NCBI RefSeq assembly: GCF_003590095.1
Contig: NC_039488.1
Coordinates: 806,001 to 870,000 of the forward strand
DNA: 64,000 nucleotides
Source of the DNA: Trichoplusia ni
Taxonomy: Eukaryota; Arthropoda; Insecta; Lepidoptera; Noctuidae
Direction of reading: 5' to 3'
Part shown: positions 1 through 12,879 of the stretch, piece after piece
Position numbering within the stretch: position 1 is the stretch's first letter
How the letters are laid out: each line of letters starts with the position of its first letter
Notes under the pieces: generated by a model
Seen by the model: only the letters and a program-made list of their open reading frames with translations
Databases searched by the model: none
What the model was told of the DNA's origin: nothing
Program-made: the position numbers and the translations under genes

Positions 1-1372
1 CACGACATGATTTATAGCTACACGAACTGGCGTGATAGAAGTATGTTTTACTCATTTGGATAAAAATGTTTTGGCTTCTTGATCCTTATTGGTGAAACTG
101 ACTAAAAGTGTTATTGCGTCAAAAACAGGGTAATCGCAGAAGAACTAGGTAAACATTTCAATGGAACAATATTAACAATAATATTCTGAAAAACATGCTA
201 TCAGCAACCAGTCTTCTGCTGGGCATAGCCCTTACCTAGAATATGCCACGGGAAAAGGCTTTTTGCTCCTGTAGCAATATCGAATTATGCATCTCTTTGA
301 AGATTCTTCCAAAAAATATCCATTGCATCGAGTCAGGTACAAGTCTTAAATGTTCATTCACTTATAATACTCCGGATTTATTTAGATTTACGGTATTTTT
401 TCTTGTATTTTATATGAGTTTTATAAATCTAAAACGTAATTGTAAAATATCATAAATAAACCTCACAATAACTTCATAGATTCAAGTCACGATGATATTA
501 CAAAACAGTACCGATAACAGTTTACGCTTAATAGAGCGTTACTCAATAAAACTCGTATAAACGATGTGATGCATAAAACAGCTAGTATAGCCCCCCGGAT
601 CCGCTCCCCAACCTCAGGATGATCCGAGATCTTACTCGATATTAGCACCGCGGGCCATAAGGGCCCATAAATAAAAAAATACTTATTACAATCTTTAGGG
701 CGGGTTTCGGGATAATATATGATTTTTTATTGTAATTTGAAGGGAGTTTTTGAGTCTATTGTATATAGACTCGTTGTTAATAATAATAATTGCCGCAATA
801 AAGATTTTATGTAGGGATAAGCTTGAATGAGATTTATTTTACATCTGAGCAATGAGGTTAGTGATACGAATATTTTTGACAATTATAAGCGTCTGAAAGC
901 TAGCGATCTGGACTATTAATTACCCATTTAAGCGAACGCATTTAGGTAACCTAGTATGGTAAATGTTTAGAAAAGACAAAAGGCACTCAACATTCTCTTC
1001 TCCCAAACAATCCTATTTTCTCGTCCTATCTTTTTGCTAAAGATTTCGATCAAAAAGTCAGATGGAAGCCAAAACAGTAGGTCGAAAACTTTCAGCTTGA
1101 CCTAGTCGAGGTAAATCGAGTATCTATACGAAATCTATCGGCTTCGGTCCTCGATAGGCCGGCTGCATACTGCACTCCATCTTTATTTACTTAAATCGCT
1201 AGTTCGTTCGCAAACACAGCTAGCAAATCCCAGATTTCCGGTCGAGTTTCATACTTTTTGGGCAAGTCTTTATTTTGCAATTCGTGTGTTGGGAAAGGTT
1301 TTTTTGTTTTTCTTTGAAATGATTTTATAAAAAAAAAAATCTACTTGATCGAAAGCATTAACGTAGTTTAAT
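1..1372. other. Gene-free AT-rich flank
   Basis: No supportable gene is seen. Open frames here are short and of random composition. A GC-richer patch lies at about 590-680 (with GGGCCC and CCGCGG runs) and another at about 1085-1175. Neither has splice signals or a coding frame that I can defend. Confidence 0.6.
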
Positions 1373-1926
1373 GCAGTCATCTGGGCTCCACATGAGACTA
1401 AATATAGTCTTATGTTGGAGCGAATACAAAATAAATTTGTTCGGTTTTTATATTTGAGGCTCTATGGAGTATATCCCTTTTACCCGCTTATGTATCCAAC
1501 CCTGTTTATATTGGGCATGGTTGGATACAACGAGCTTAGAGTTAGACGTGAATTCGCAATTGTGTTATATTTATTTAAATTAATTAGAGGCAAAATATAT
1601 AACGCCAACATATTAAATTTAGTGTGTCTGAATGTGCCGGATAGGTACGTGTGGCGGCGACGTCGGCCTCATCTATTGGCCGTACCTCGTGGTCGAACTA
1701 ATCTATTGCACGAGGCGCCCCTGACGCGGGCGCTTCGCACTCTTAACCTTGTGGCAGAGGAGATTGACATTTTTGCGTGTGCATTGAGTGAATTCACAAA
1801 GATAACATTCCATGTAATTAGTTATAACATTTAAGTTTAGTATTAGGATGGCTCCACTATTGTATTGGGTTATACCTGTAAAAATAGTGTAAGTTTTGGT
1901 TGAATAAATAAATAAATAAATAAATA
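1373..1926 (+). mobile_element. 5'-truncated non-LTR retrotransposon (LINE), C-terminal end of reverse transcriptase ORF
   Basis: An open frame of about 154 codons runs from about 1373 to the TAA at 1832-1834. It starts mid-protein with AVIWAPH, followed by LERIQNKFVRFL, an LRVRREF block and a C-terminal RRRRPHLLAVPR segment. This order matches the region after the catalytic core of jockey/CR1-like reverse transcriptases. The catalytic residues themselves are absent because the copy is cut at its 5' end, as is usual for LINE insertions. A short 3' UTR ends in an (AATA)n-like tail at about 1904-1926, a typical LINE terminus. The frame has no internal stop, which suggests a fairly recent insertion. 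The clade assignment is inference. Confidence 0.85.
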
Positions 1927-4900
1927 GTTATGAGCCCAAGACCAGAGTAATATAGAGAAGGATAAATCGTTCTACAAAATCAAACTCTGTTCATTATTAT
2001 ACTTAAGTTTCTGAAGAGACAAAAATTTAGCAAATCCGATCGCTCTAAATTTTACCTTTTGAAATCATAATGCGCTAATGCATGATTGAAATATTTCTAT
2101 AATGGTTTAGATAATCCACAACATTCCAAGAATCGAAAATATAGGGCTTACCTCAACGTTTTTTCCTAAATCAAAAGCCTTACCTACTTAAATTACTCTA
2201 CCATTCCGTTACGACTCCCACAAACCCTAATAAACTATCAAATTCTAACTTCCAAATTCACAACCCATACCTAATTCATAATCAACGGCCGAGGCGCCGG
2301 CAAGATGGCCGTCAGGGGTCACGTGACCCCGCAATGCGTTTTTAATTGCAATCATTCCGTGTTTTATGTTGTTTGCGCACTTTCCGTGTGTTTGCACGCG
2401 CGAGGCCTTTATTTATGGCCAGTGGGAACGCCAGGGAATTAATTCGCTGTGTAATACGGCTACAAAGGTATTAGCTGCGATTTTTTTCTGGATTTTATGC
2501 CGTATCTGATGTTGATTAGAAATTATGGAAGCGTTTGTGGTGTTGGGTTTTTGTTTTACATTTTTTTATAACCAACCTCTTTTGAGACTTGATATCTTTA
2601 CCTACTCTCTTTTATTTAGGTACCTATATCAAATATGGTAACATCTAGCAGAAATGCCTACTTACATTAAAATAACAGCAAAAAAAGCTTACAAGAACTT
2701 ACTTAGAACATTACAAATCTGTGCAAATATAGCAAGATTTTCCACAGATTTTCATACCTATCGAAAACTACAAGATGAATAGGTGTACCCACAAAGGCAG
2801 GAACATACTTAATCTACTTAGTGTACAGCGCACAGTTACCGAGTATTACGAACTAGTGTGTTTGCACATCGGCGGGGCCGTTTTACATAAATTGTAGATT
2901 CGGCGCTTAAGGCCTCCGCGACTTACTTAAGTTTCGTAAATTAATGAAATCGTGTACGAAGGAGCAGATGGAACTTGAAGACATAAATTAGAATTGTTCT
3001 GTAAAGTTTGTTTCTTATATTGATTAGATGCTTGTTTGTTCAGCTACTTAGATGTAAAGACTGTGCATAAATACAAACTTTTTCTAGTGAAAAATACGTA
3101 GATGTAGACTGTAACATTTTTAAATACCTAATGTTTTTCTCGAATCCCAGAAGCTAGAAGCTGCAAATGAAGTACTTGAGTAAGAGCCTGATAAATCCTC
3201 TAAAGTTAAGTTCTTTCATTTCACTTTGGTAGGAGCCTCATAAACTATTTGAAGTTCTTTTATTTTACTTTGACAGGATTATCATGCGTTAGCCTAGTTT
3301 CTATTAGCCTGGCTACGAATACAATTCCTCATAATGTTCCTAAATGAATATATGAGTAAGTACAACTAGATTCTCCTAGCTCTAACAACCATCGCTTGCC
3401 ATTCGCTCTTATACCATACCAAATCCCCAAATCTCTGATTTACGACAAACCATCAATATATAGATGCGTCAAGCTTTCAATTATTCCGTGATGCGTGCGA
3501 TCAAAGCCCCAGACATGCACCGTCCTGATAAAACGGGCTACGCAGCCTAAGTAAATATGGGAACTTGAACGCATCTGCCTCATGCCCACCCCTTCGTAAT
3601 CTATCGAAGCAACTTGCTGTTACTACGGCAATTCTTGATAGATACTGTGCTAACATTTACAGCAAACTATTTGTAAATTGCGAAGCGTGTTTTTCGTTTT
3701 GGAATGGTTTAAATAGAATTATTTGTAAGAGGAAACGGATAGGTAGACGATCGAAGAAATAAGAAGGGGTGCTGAGTAATAGTTATGAACTACGTAATAA
3801 AATTAAACCGATTATTAAGACGAACCATACTGATCAGAGAACACTCGCACATAATTCAACATTGATACCTACAGAACAAACTTAAAGATTAGATTCGCTC
3901 AATTCGTTCGGAAGAACTCTCTTTTTGCGTCGGAAGTTAAAAAATAAGGCTGATAGGTATAATATTATTTTCCCTAATTACTATCTAGTTATTGCTAAGT
4001 AGAGTCCTAATAATATGAAAGATAAAGATTAACTTACAACAAGTGCGTTATACCTACCAAGCGCTCTTTTATGAAATGTTTGCCGTGCCGACGGCAAATC
4101 TGTTCGTTCTGTTAAAGGAAACCTACGAATCTGTATTTATAGTTGATTATTTCTATAAACGCCTTTAGGCTTATTCATATCAAAGTTAACGCTAGCAACT
4201 TTTATTCCTACAATATTTTCATTTTCATTCTACAAAATTCATAAATAAAATTTTATTTCCTTGCAGAATTTGCAGAGCTTTGAATAACACGCGTTCATAA
4301 TTCGCACACATATACGTACATATATAAGTAGGCACACGAAATCGTATACCTTTTACCACCCCAAGTTACTTCGCTCTGACCAATCCTAGGATTATCTTCC
4401 TTGCACGGTGGCCCGAAAGTAATGGCGCGAAATCCGAGACAAGATGGCGGCCGCCCCGCTTGTGATATTGCTTTCATTAATACACTTAGCCCGGCTTTAA
4501 TAGTCTTTAATTATCTTAAAACGGCCGGCGAGCAACAAGCTGTATAGTAGCATGACAAACAGGCCGTAAGTTTTAAGTATAGCTGTAATATAGATAAAGA
4601 ACATTAACGAAGTAGTTGAGTAGGTACCTAGCCTACTTACCTCGGGTGTTTTAATTTAATTAACTTGTAATGAGGTTTTTTCGCTATTAAAATTAAGAGA
4701 ATGGTTCTAATTGTGGTCAAGTTGCAGTAGAATGCTAAATTTGAACGGTATAAGATTATTTGTTAAAATTTAAATCAGGTGTTTTAATAATTTAGGTAAT
4801 AAAATTAAAGTAAGCAAGCGCCATCTATTGTCGAGTAAACAAGATTGATTAGTAACATCGTGTACAAAATTATTAGAATCTTTCATCGCACATTGTACGT

Positions 4901-7900
4901 AATTTGCGTGCGTACATATTTTTACATATTACAATGTAAAGCTTACAAAAGATAATTATGTTTTACTGCTTTCAAAATCACGTTGAGGATCCCATTAAAG
5001 CGACAAAGCTCATGGACGAATAACGACCCGAAAAAAGTTGCGCACACATTCGCGCCGGCTCTTGTCCACAATTCTATTTGCGGAAGCAATTTCGCGAAAT
5101 GCCACAATTTATTTAAAAATTACGCCCTTGTTTGTGTGGGTAAATATTGACGTGTTTGGTTTATGATAATGGCAACACTGAGAGCGGCAGGTAGACTCCA
5201 CTCGCGGGCTAGCGACAATATTATTTACCTGTACACATATTATTTAATATTTACCATGCCAATGTAAAGTTTACAATATAATATTTGTTAAGTATGCTCC
5301 TCTTTTGAAAGTTAGTGTTTACTCCAAACATGTGGTTTTTAATCATAGGTAAATTTGAAGACTAAACATAAATAGGCGAGATTGAATTGTTGTTTTGATT
5401 TTATACCTATTGGGTTCTTTACAGGTGTCAAACTGTGTATTTGCTTTTTTAATATTTGGTACAATGTGTCAAAATCTTTTAGCATTATTTTGGCAGGTTG
5501 ACAAATATTTATATGTCTTATTAGGCGAACTAGAAGCTTGTTAGTGTACTTTCAACTCTACCGTTCCTCAAGTATTCAATGAAATTATCAACTAAGTATT
5601 ACCCAGTAGCTACTTATATGGTTTCCAGTGACCACTAAAAATAGACAGTAGCCCAATGAGCATAATAATCAATATACATATTAAGACGTCGGCACTAGGC
5701 TGCCAAACAAACTCCTCGATCGAACGCAAAGTCAAACTGCAAACAATATCATCGTAGTATTTGTACTGAAACAACAAATTTGTAGCTAGCTTTAAATGCA
5801 AGCCTAACACGCGGGCACACACTCACCTTGTGTACAGAGACAATATGTAGGAGACTCTACTACGATCTTAAGCAACGTGACAAAATGAATCTCCGCTTGC
5901 GACTGATACGGCCCAATTCAAACACAGTCAGCGCCATTTTGTTTTGACAAGCGGCTATCTCGACAAACGCGGGGCACACAAAACTTAACCGTAAATCCAG
6001 CCCGCTTAGAATCATATTGGGACAGAACACTGGTGGTGTAGAAACATCGGAAATTAAGGGAGGACCAGACACGATTCTGTTTGCAGTCTAACGTGGTCCC
6101 AGGACGAAGTTACAAATATTTGACGTGTCAATTTTGTGAATGTTGACCGAGAATTGCGGTTAATATTCCCGATCCGAACGACCTAGCTGTGCGCGGGAAC
6201 CCTTTAATTAAATGACTGAAATAGTCTAATTGTTAATTTATTAAGCCTACTCGTGGATGGATATTATTATGAGGTGTTTAATTATTAATACTGCGTGATC
6301 GGAACACATTGTTTCACTGTAGTAGCTACTACCTACGTATTCGAGTATAATATCATTCAAATAATACTTTTCAAGTTATACACCACTTAAACAACGATAG
6401 AAATAAAGATTCACTTTTATCTACCGCTGTCTCAGCTTCATCATTCATTAATGTTCCAATAAACTCGTTATTTTTCAATTTGCCTGCGTTCGGCGCCCAA
6501 CTCAGTTGTTATCGCGGCGAGAGTGGCGAGATGAAACAATAACAAACAATCGCGAATCGATTGTAAAGACAAAACATCGTTACAGCTTGTTAGGCCCATA
6601 TTGCTCGTTACGGCGCGGCTATTTATTTTCGAGTGGCAACATCGAAGAGTCTATAAACAAAAAAACACTCTGGCGGCGACTGTTTTCATTGACAACAATG
6701 CGTGGGCCACTCCACGTATAGTGTTAAGAGCGATGGCTGGAGTAGGCACTTACTTTTCGCGACATAGGTATCCGAGTAGGGGCTATTTTCATTGTGTGCT
6801 TTTAATTTTGAGTGCGCGAACTAGCTCGCTCTCTCGGGACGTATGTTTGCGAGGGTAATATTTGCTTCCGCTGTATAATTCAGCCGGCCGCCATATTTGC
6901 CAAAGAGCAATCATTTTAATATCGTCAGGCATCACATTAGGGTTGAGTGGATACTTACTTTGTTGGATGAATTAATTTAAAATATTTAATAATGGTTCCT
7001 GATATTTCCTCTAAATTCAGTGGTTCTATTGTTTTTGTTGGTAGGAATTAACAGATATTGTTTTAATAATTTCACAATTGGAAAATGTTGTTGAATTTCT
7101 AACTGGAATTTGATTGTTGCAGGACGACACTTGATCTAGCTAGTTAGAAACGTACTATGCTAAAGAAAATATAACAGTTTTAAAAATCCTACTTACAAAC
7201 TTTTCATGATTTTTTCCTACTTACAGTCTTAACTGACTTAAGTTACTGAACTGACGAATAATCAAATTGGAAAGCAATAAGCGTGTCTGCTGGTAGAGAT
7301 TTCTTTAGAAATAATCAGTACCCTTGTACATCAAATATAATGTTGTTTTTTTTACTATTTTGTGTACATTAATTATTAAATAAATGAATATAATAATAGG
7401 TACTAAAATAAATTGACTGTTCGAAACATACCGCATTACTTCAACATAGCAAAATTACGATTGTTAGACATTTTTGTAATTAAAAGGTGCAAGAAGTTTT
7501 CAAATAAGAGCTGGTTTTATAAGTCGTTCATTTACAGAACATTCAAATAAGAAACGCATTTTTTTAAATATAATTGAAATTACAAGAAATATTTTATAAC
7601 ACAATCATGAACGAATTGAGATTTTAAATGTTTATATAAGTGAAAAATATCGAAAGTTTCAATCGGAGTACCTCGGCTTCAGTGTTGCTGCTGCCATCTA
7701 TGATTCAGTAGCGGAAACACTTGGTGGTTTCCTTGCCACGTCAAACTTTTAACAGCGCCACCTAGTTACAATGAAGCGAATCTACTAGTTATAAGAACTT
7801 CTACCCATTCACGCATTTGGCCAAAAGCGGCAAGAAACATGAAATGAATAATGTACTGAATAATATTGATAATGAAACAAATGATATTAAAAATCCTTAT

Positions 7901-8903
7901 TTATTAAAATTAAAGTTGTGTCTATTATTGAAAATAAAATGAGATGCAAAACAGCCAGCATTGCGTCTCGTGTCGCAAAAATAAAAATCTGAATAACAGA
8001 ACGAGAAACAGTGGTCAAAATAAGACTATTGCCCCACAAAATAACACAAATAATTAACACAAGATTAAATGCCCACGAGATTTAAACCCAAAATAATAAA
8101 AATATTAACTTAATTTGTTCTTAAACGCAAAGTGAAAACTTATCAGGTTAAGGTCTATTTTTCATAAAATTAAGTTAGATTCAAAATAATTCGAGGTAAA
8201 ACTCTACTTAATTACTTTAAAAAACATTTCCTTATTTATGGTCCCTTAGTTACAACTTAAATGCGCATTAATTCTTATTCATAGCTATTGTCAATTTTGG
8301 TTGTGCTCCAATAAATTGACAACCATTAAGCAACCAATTTTAAATACACGAAGTATAAATTTAAGATTTCAGAATTAAATTCTAATCTATTCAGTAACAG
8401 AGCTTACGCAACAACCAAAATCGACAAATAAATTAAAATCATACTTTAAAACTTATACTACTTAAAACTAAATGAAATTGTCATATCAGCTAAAATAAAA
8501 TGGCAAACACATGGCCACAATAACTTTCATGATTGGAAAATTGTACTGAATTGAGGCATATATCATAATAACTACTAGACTATATTATAATATAAATTAA
8601 ATTCACATTATTTATATACAAAATGATACGAATTTTAAATTAAAATATAATTGGAATCAAGATTTCTTGAGAGAGTTTCGTTTTGTTAAATTACTTCAGG
8701 GGAAACCTCCATCTTTTAAAGTAATATTGTAGCGTTTGTGGAGAGAGGTAAATGCTATTCTACATCGTTAAGTGTACTCTCACACTTCCAAAACTGCAAT
8801 AATAAGACTTAAAAGATGGTAATAGGACCCTTGTTCATAATTTGAGTATTTTCTATACTAATCTTACTAATAATTTCTATGATTAATAATAATATTGTCA
8901 TGA
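1927..8903. other. Gene-poor region with candidate regulatory islets
   Basis: No convincing exons are seen over about 7 kb. The AT-rich background is broken by short GC-rich islets: 2280-2480 (with a perfect CACGTG palindrome), 2860-2935, 4430-4460 (AAGATGGCGGCCGC, a YY1/Pho-like core), 5035-5110, and 6490-6900 (several AACAAT/ATTGT Sox-like words and GGCGGCGA). CTCF-like words occur at 4817-4827 and 7753-7766. The part next to 8903 is probably the 3' UTR of the minus-strand sororin-like gene, but I could not assign a polyadenylation signal with confidence. Confidence 0.5.
2315..2330. promoter_or_regulatory. 16-bp perfect palindrome with E-box core
   Basis: The sequence GGGGTCACGTGACCCC is a perfect inverted repeat. 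It contains GTCACGTGAC, the form preferred by bHLH-zip factors of the MITF/TFEB and USF type. It lies in a GC-rich islet in otherwise AT-rich DNA. No gene is nearby in the window, so a target cannot be named. Function is inferred from the motif only. Confidence 0.4.
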
Positions 8904-11900
8904 TTACTCAACAAGTAGGGGGAAATCTTCTATGTCCTCACACATGGAATTGAAATTTGCTGCCCAAGCTTCGGCTTCTTTTTCCTGGAAAATAAAAACA
9001 GTTTATTGTTATTCTTTGACATGATCCCGTTTGCCTGAATGCAGGCTTTGACTGCTTAACTGGGCTTATTGGCGTAAATTTATAAGTAGCCAGTCTGCAG
9101 CATATTAACTTTGTTACTGCAATGGAAACATAAGACCTAAAATTTCAATAGCTTTCCAATAAGAATCTCAAGATTAAAGAAGTATGATCAAATTCGAACT
9201 CGCAAGTTAGGAAATATAAACATTTAAGCCTACATGAAGAAAAAAGTGCAAAAGCAATAGCATCAACATTACAATCAAAGATACAGAAACTTTATGCAAA
9301 AAAAATGCATCAATGCCAATGCTAATTTTAAAACGCTACAGCCAGTTGATGTACAATGTTAACTTCTAAGTATTTACCTAAGTAATATTTCACTGACGGA
9401 ACATATTTTAAGGTGTGTTTATTACGTAAAAAATATTTACCTCCTTCTTAGACATCAGTTTCTTGGGCCTCTTCTTTTTCATGGTTTTCTTCTCTTTAAC
9501 ATCGGGAATATCGAAGGTCAAATCCGCAAGATCATCATAATCACTAGAGTCATTCTGATTGACAGCAACTGCAATATTTGATTCACTGTCTGATGAAGAC
9601 CGATGTCGGAATGTCACCTTCTTTGCTTTACCGTAACTTTTACGTGTCGGCTGAAAATATAAATAAATAAATAATAAATAAATGCGGACAACATCACATA
9701 CATTGTTCTGAACCCAAAGTAAGTTGCTGAAGCACTTGTGTTATGGAATTCAGATACAACGAAGGTACCACAAACACCCAGACCCGAGACAATGTAGAAA
9801 TGTTAATTTTTACATTGATCCGACCGGGGATCGAACCCGGGACCTCAGAGCTAGCGACACCTTGAAACCGGTGCGTACGCCACTCGACCACGGAGGTCGT
9901 CTTATATAAAGAAAATGTTTATTGGAAACATATTTTCATTGCTAAAAATTAGTTTCATCTAAATGCCATAGCATTTGAGATGCAGATGCATCTATTGTAA
10001 ATAAAAAAATTACAACAATATCAGATGGATGAAAATCTCAAATTAAGCTTAAACTAAAGCTTTTTTGTTTTCAGAAAACAAAAACCAGGCTAGTATATTA
10101 AGATAGGGAAAATGTTGCCTTGTATTTAAATCTCTCAACAATAAAATTATTTATTTATTTTATTTCGCTCTGTCTAATATTGTGCTTATCATAAAAAAAA
10201 TATTACCTTCAAGTGATGTACAACTTCAATATCTTCAAACAGATGTACAGACTGGGAATCATCATTAACATCAGCATCCTCAATATTAGTTGCATTTGCA
10301 TCATTGACATTTATATCTTTTTCAGGAAACACTGGTGCGTCAGCAGCCGATTTCAATTCCTCATAAACTTTATTAACAGCATCCGAACTTGTTGCTATCT
10401 TAGTTTTTGCAGCAACTGGGAGTACAGCTCTTGTTGGACCATTGATTTCTTGAAGAACTGCCCTTGATCGCGTTCTCATAGATCTTCCTTTATTCTTATT
10501 ATTTTTGATAGGTGATACATTCTCCAGATCAGGATTTTCACTGTCGTCAAATCCGAAGTATGTACAGTCCTTATCGTTTTTCTTTCGAGGTGATTTAGCT
10601 GGTAAATTACAAATATTTCCATCATTCTTACGCTTTCTAGTTCTTTTCTCTTCTTTAGAGTTTTCCTTCTCACTGGATGTTTCAATACTGTTGCTTGATG
10701 GTTCTTCAGACGTGTTTTCTGCTGGAATAGCTTCTTTATTTAGCTTCTTGTTTTTATTTTTAGAGGTATTTTTGTCTACCTCCACATATATCGCCTTTAC
10801 CGGCGATATAGACCTACCGTTTTTCTTTCTAGCACTCTTTTCAGCCATTTCCCTGATAAATGATATTATACTTGTTTGTTTAAGATTTGGAGTTGTTGAA
10901 ACAGGTTCTGGTGGCTCATTGGCAGGTAGAAACAGATTTGTATAAACATGTTTCTTTTTTATTGAATCTTCAGCACTTATGAATGAGCTTTCAACTGCTG
11001 GTGTCATGTTGGGTTTGACATAAGTGTTGACTGGCCATTTTATTGGTAGACTTCCAAATTCGACTCTCCAAGGACTTGCTAAAGGATGTCGGACGGACAT
11101 ATTCATGCTGCTGCTAGCAACAGGTTGATCATCAAAGAAGCTGAGTTCTTCTTGAAGATTAAGTGGATCTTTATTCAGTACTGGCCTTTCTGGACTTGTC
11201 CTAAACTGCACAGATGCATTAGGAGTAGCTGCACCATGAGGTCTAGGTGTAGTAACAGGTGAGTAATTAAAGTCATCATGATGATCAATACTTGGTTCTA
11301 TATCAGCTGCTATGTCTTCAACTCTTATTGAGGGATAGTTGCATTCATGTACAGAAGTCTTGCCTGTGTCATTTAACACTATGTTATTTTGATTGTTTGT
11401 AGATAATTGCACTTTGTTATTTGTTATATTTTGTTGAACATTCTCAGCTATGACTTCAACCACTTCAGTTTCAGTAATTTGAGGTAACTTAGATGCTTCT
11501 ACTGTTTTACTAGGTTTTACAGCATTTTTAAGGGCTGACAAAGCTCTGGATATGTTGCGATCATAACTACTCTTGTATGTTGCTTTCTTAGGTTGGGTTG
11601 GCTTCTTAACGACAGTCCTTTTATGTTTCTTTTTCTGAGGTTGTGGTTCCTCATTAGGATCAAATGTGAACTCATAGATATCAAGGTCATTATTATCGTT
11701 TTTCTGAGATGTTTTCTTGCTGCCTAACAATTTAAATGATAGATTTTTATTTGACTTCTTTGGACTTGTTTTCTTTACTGGGGAAACTATTTCAATTACT
11801 GATGTTTCAGATTTTTTTGTTAGGGATGAATTTAGTTTTGTGGGAGATATATTCTGCTTTCTTGGAGATATAAGTTTCTTTGCCAGTGGAACAACTTTCT

Positions 11901-12879
11901 TAGCTGGTGGTGAAAGCTTCTTCACTGGTGATTCACCTTTCTTAGCTGGAGCCCGTTTAACATTTGTTTTGGAGTTTATCGGTACATTTCTTTTAGCCCT
12001 TGTTGTTCTTTTAGCATTATTATTACTGTCAGGGCTACTTTTATTTGATGAATTATCACTTGATTTTAGATTTTCCAGATCAGTTATAGGCAATCTAGTT
12101 AGCCTAACTTTAGGGACCAAATAACTATCTATAGTGTTACCTACTTTTGCAGGACTTTTCTTGTTATTTGCTTTTCTTTTTATAGTGTCAGGTTGATTTT
12201 TGCTTTGCTGTATAGGTGTACTTGCATTATCAGGCTGAATGGGTATATATTTATTAGGACTTATAGAGTGGTCATCAAATCGTGATGGTAAGCGACAAAT
12301 CCTCCTTGGCCTGCAAGCTAGCAGGCTGCTGTCAGGTTTGGATGGGGTTTTAAAGGGAGAAGGTTCAGGTTTACCAGTATCATTACAATTTTTAGGAGTA
12401 ATTTCTGGTTTCTCAGCCGTAACTGGAGTTTTGGTAGATATTATCTCAGGTACAGAGCTATTTTGAGATATGTTAACACTATCCTTACTGTTTGATAAAT
12501 TATTTAGGATTGGGTTTTCGACAAATCGTGTCGGTATACGTCTCTCGCGACGTGGCCGTGCGTCATTTACAGATTGAGTATTTTCTTTTTGACCAGTATA
12601 TTTAGATTTTCCCACTGCTTTTGTTTGTGTATTCTGCTTAGCTTTTTTATTCTGTATGTTTTCTGCATTTTGTTTTGGCGCCGCCTTCGAGCTTTTAGCG
12701 ATTGTTTTCTTAGGCTTCGTAATTTCTACAGACGTGTCATCAGATGCTGAATTGGTCTTATCAGCTAAGGCCTTTCTTGGAACTTTCGTTGTACTTTTAG
12801 CAGGTTTCGACTTGTTCTCAGTGACATCAATGTTTTCCTTTGAAGCTTTGCAAGCTCGAGATCTAATTCGCGGGGGCAT
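8904..12879 (-). CDS. dmt: Sororin/Dalmatian-like cohesin protection factor
   Basis: Three phase-0 exons on the minus strand, 12879-10207, 9650-9441 and 8984-8904, have GT/AG borders and encode 987 residues. The product should hold sister chromatids together by protecting cohesin from Wapl. Visible features: KEN boxes at 14-16, 98-100 and 738-740 (APC/C degrons); a twice-used RPRRxxRxP motif at about 108-121 and 190-203; SPKK-like Cdk/DNA-binding repeats at about 317-375; LPQITE at 465-470, fitting the PP2A-B56 LxxIxE motif; an FGF motif at 775-777 (Pds5/cohesin docking in sororin and Wapl); and an acidic C-terminus ending FPLLVE, the sororin signature. Vertebrate sororin is about 250 residues, whereas Drosophila Dalmatian is long and disordered like this one. 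The start is set at the first ATG (MPPRIRSR), with G at -3; the frame is open a little further upstream without an ATG. The body is lysine- and asparagine-rich and largely disordered. Confidence 0.85.
9661..9899 (-). mobile_element. tRNA-derived SINE (family C) in the first intron of the sororin-like gene
   Basis: Read on the minus strand, the head has a pol III A box (TGGTCGAGTGG) and a B box (GGTTCGATCCC), followed by a non-tRNA body and an (ATTT)n-type tail at 9661-9685. It lies wholly inside intron 9651-10206 and is in the same orientation as the host gene. The tRNA part lacks a matching acceptor stem, so it is a SINE and not a working tRNA gene. Confidence 0.8.

Noticed and set aside
9815..9899. 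Possible tRNA gene on the minus strand
   Set aside because: Good A and B boxes but no paired acceptor stem, and it continues into a SINE body and tail.
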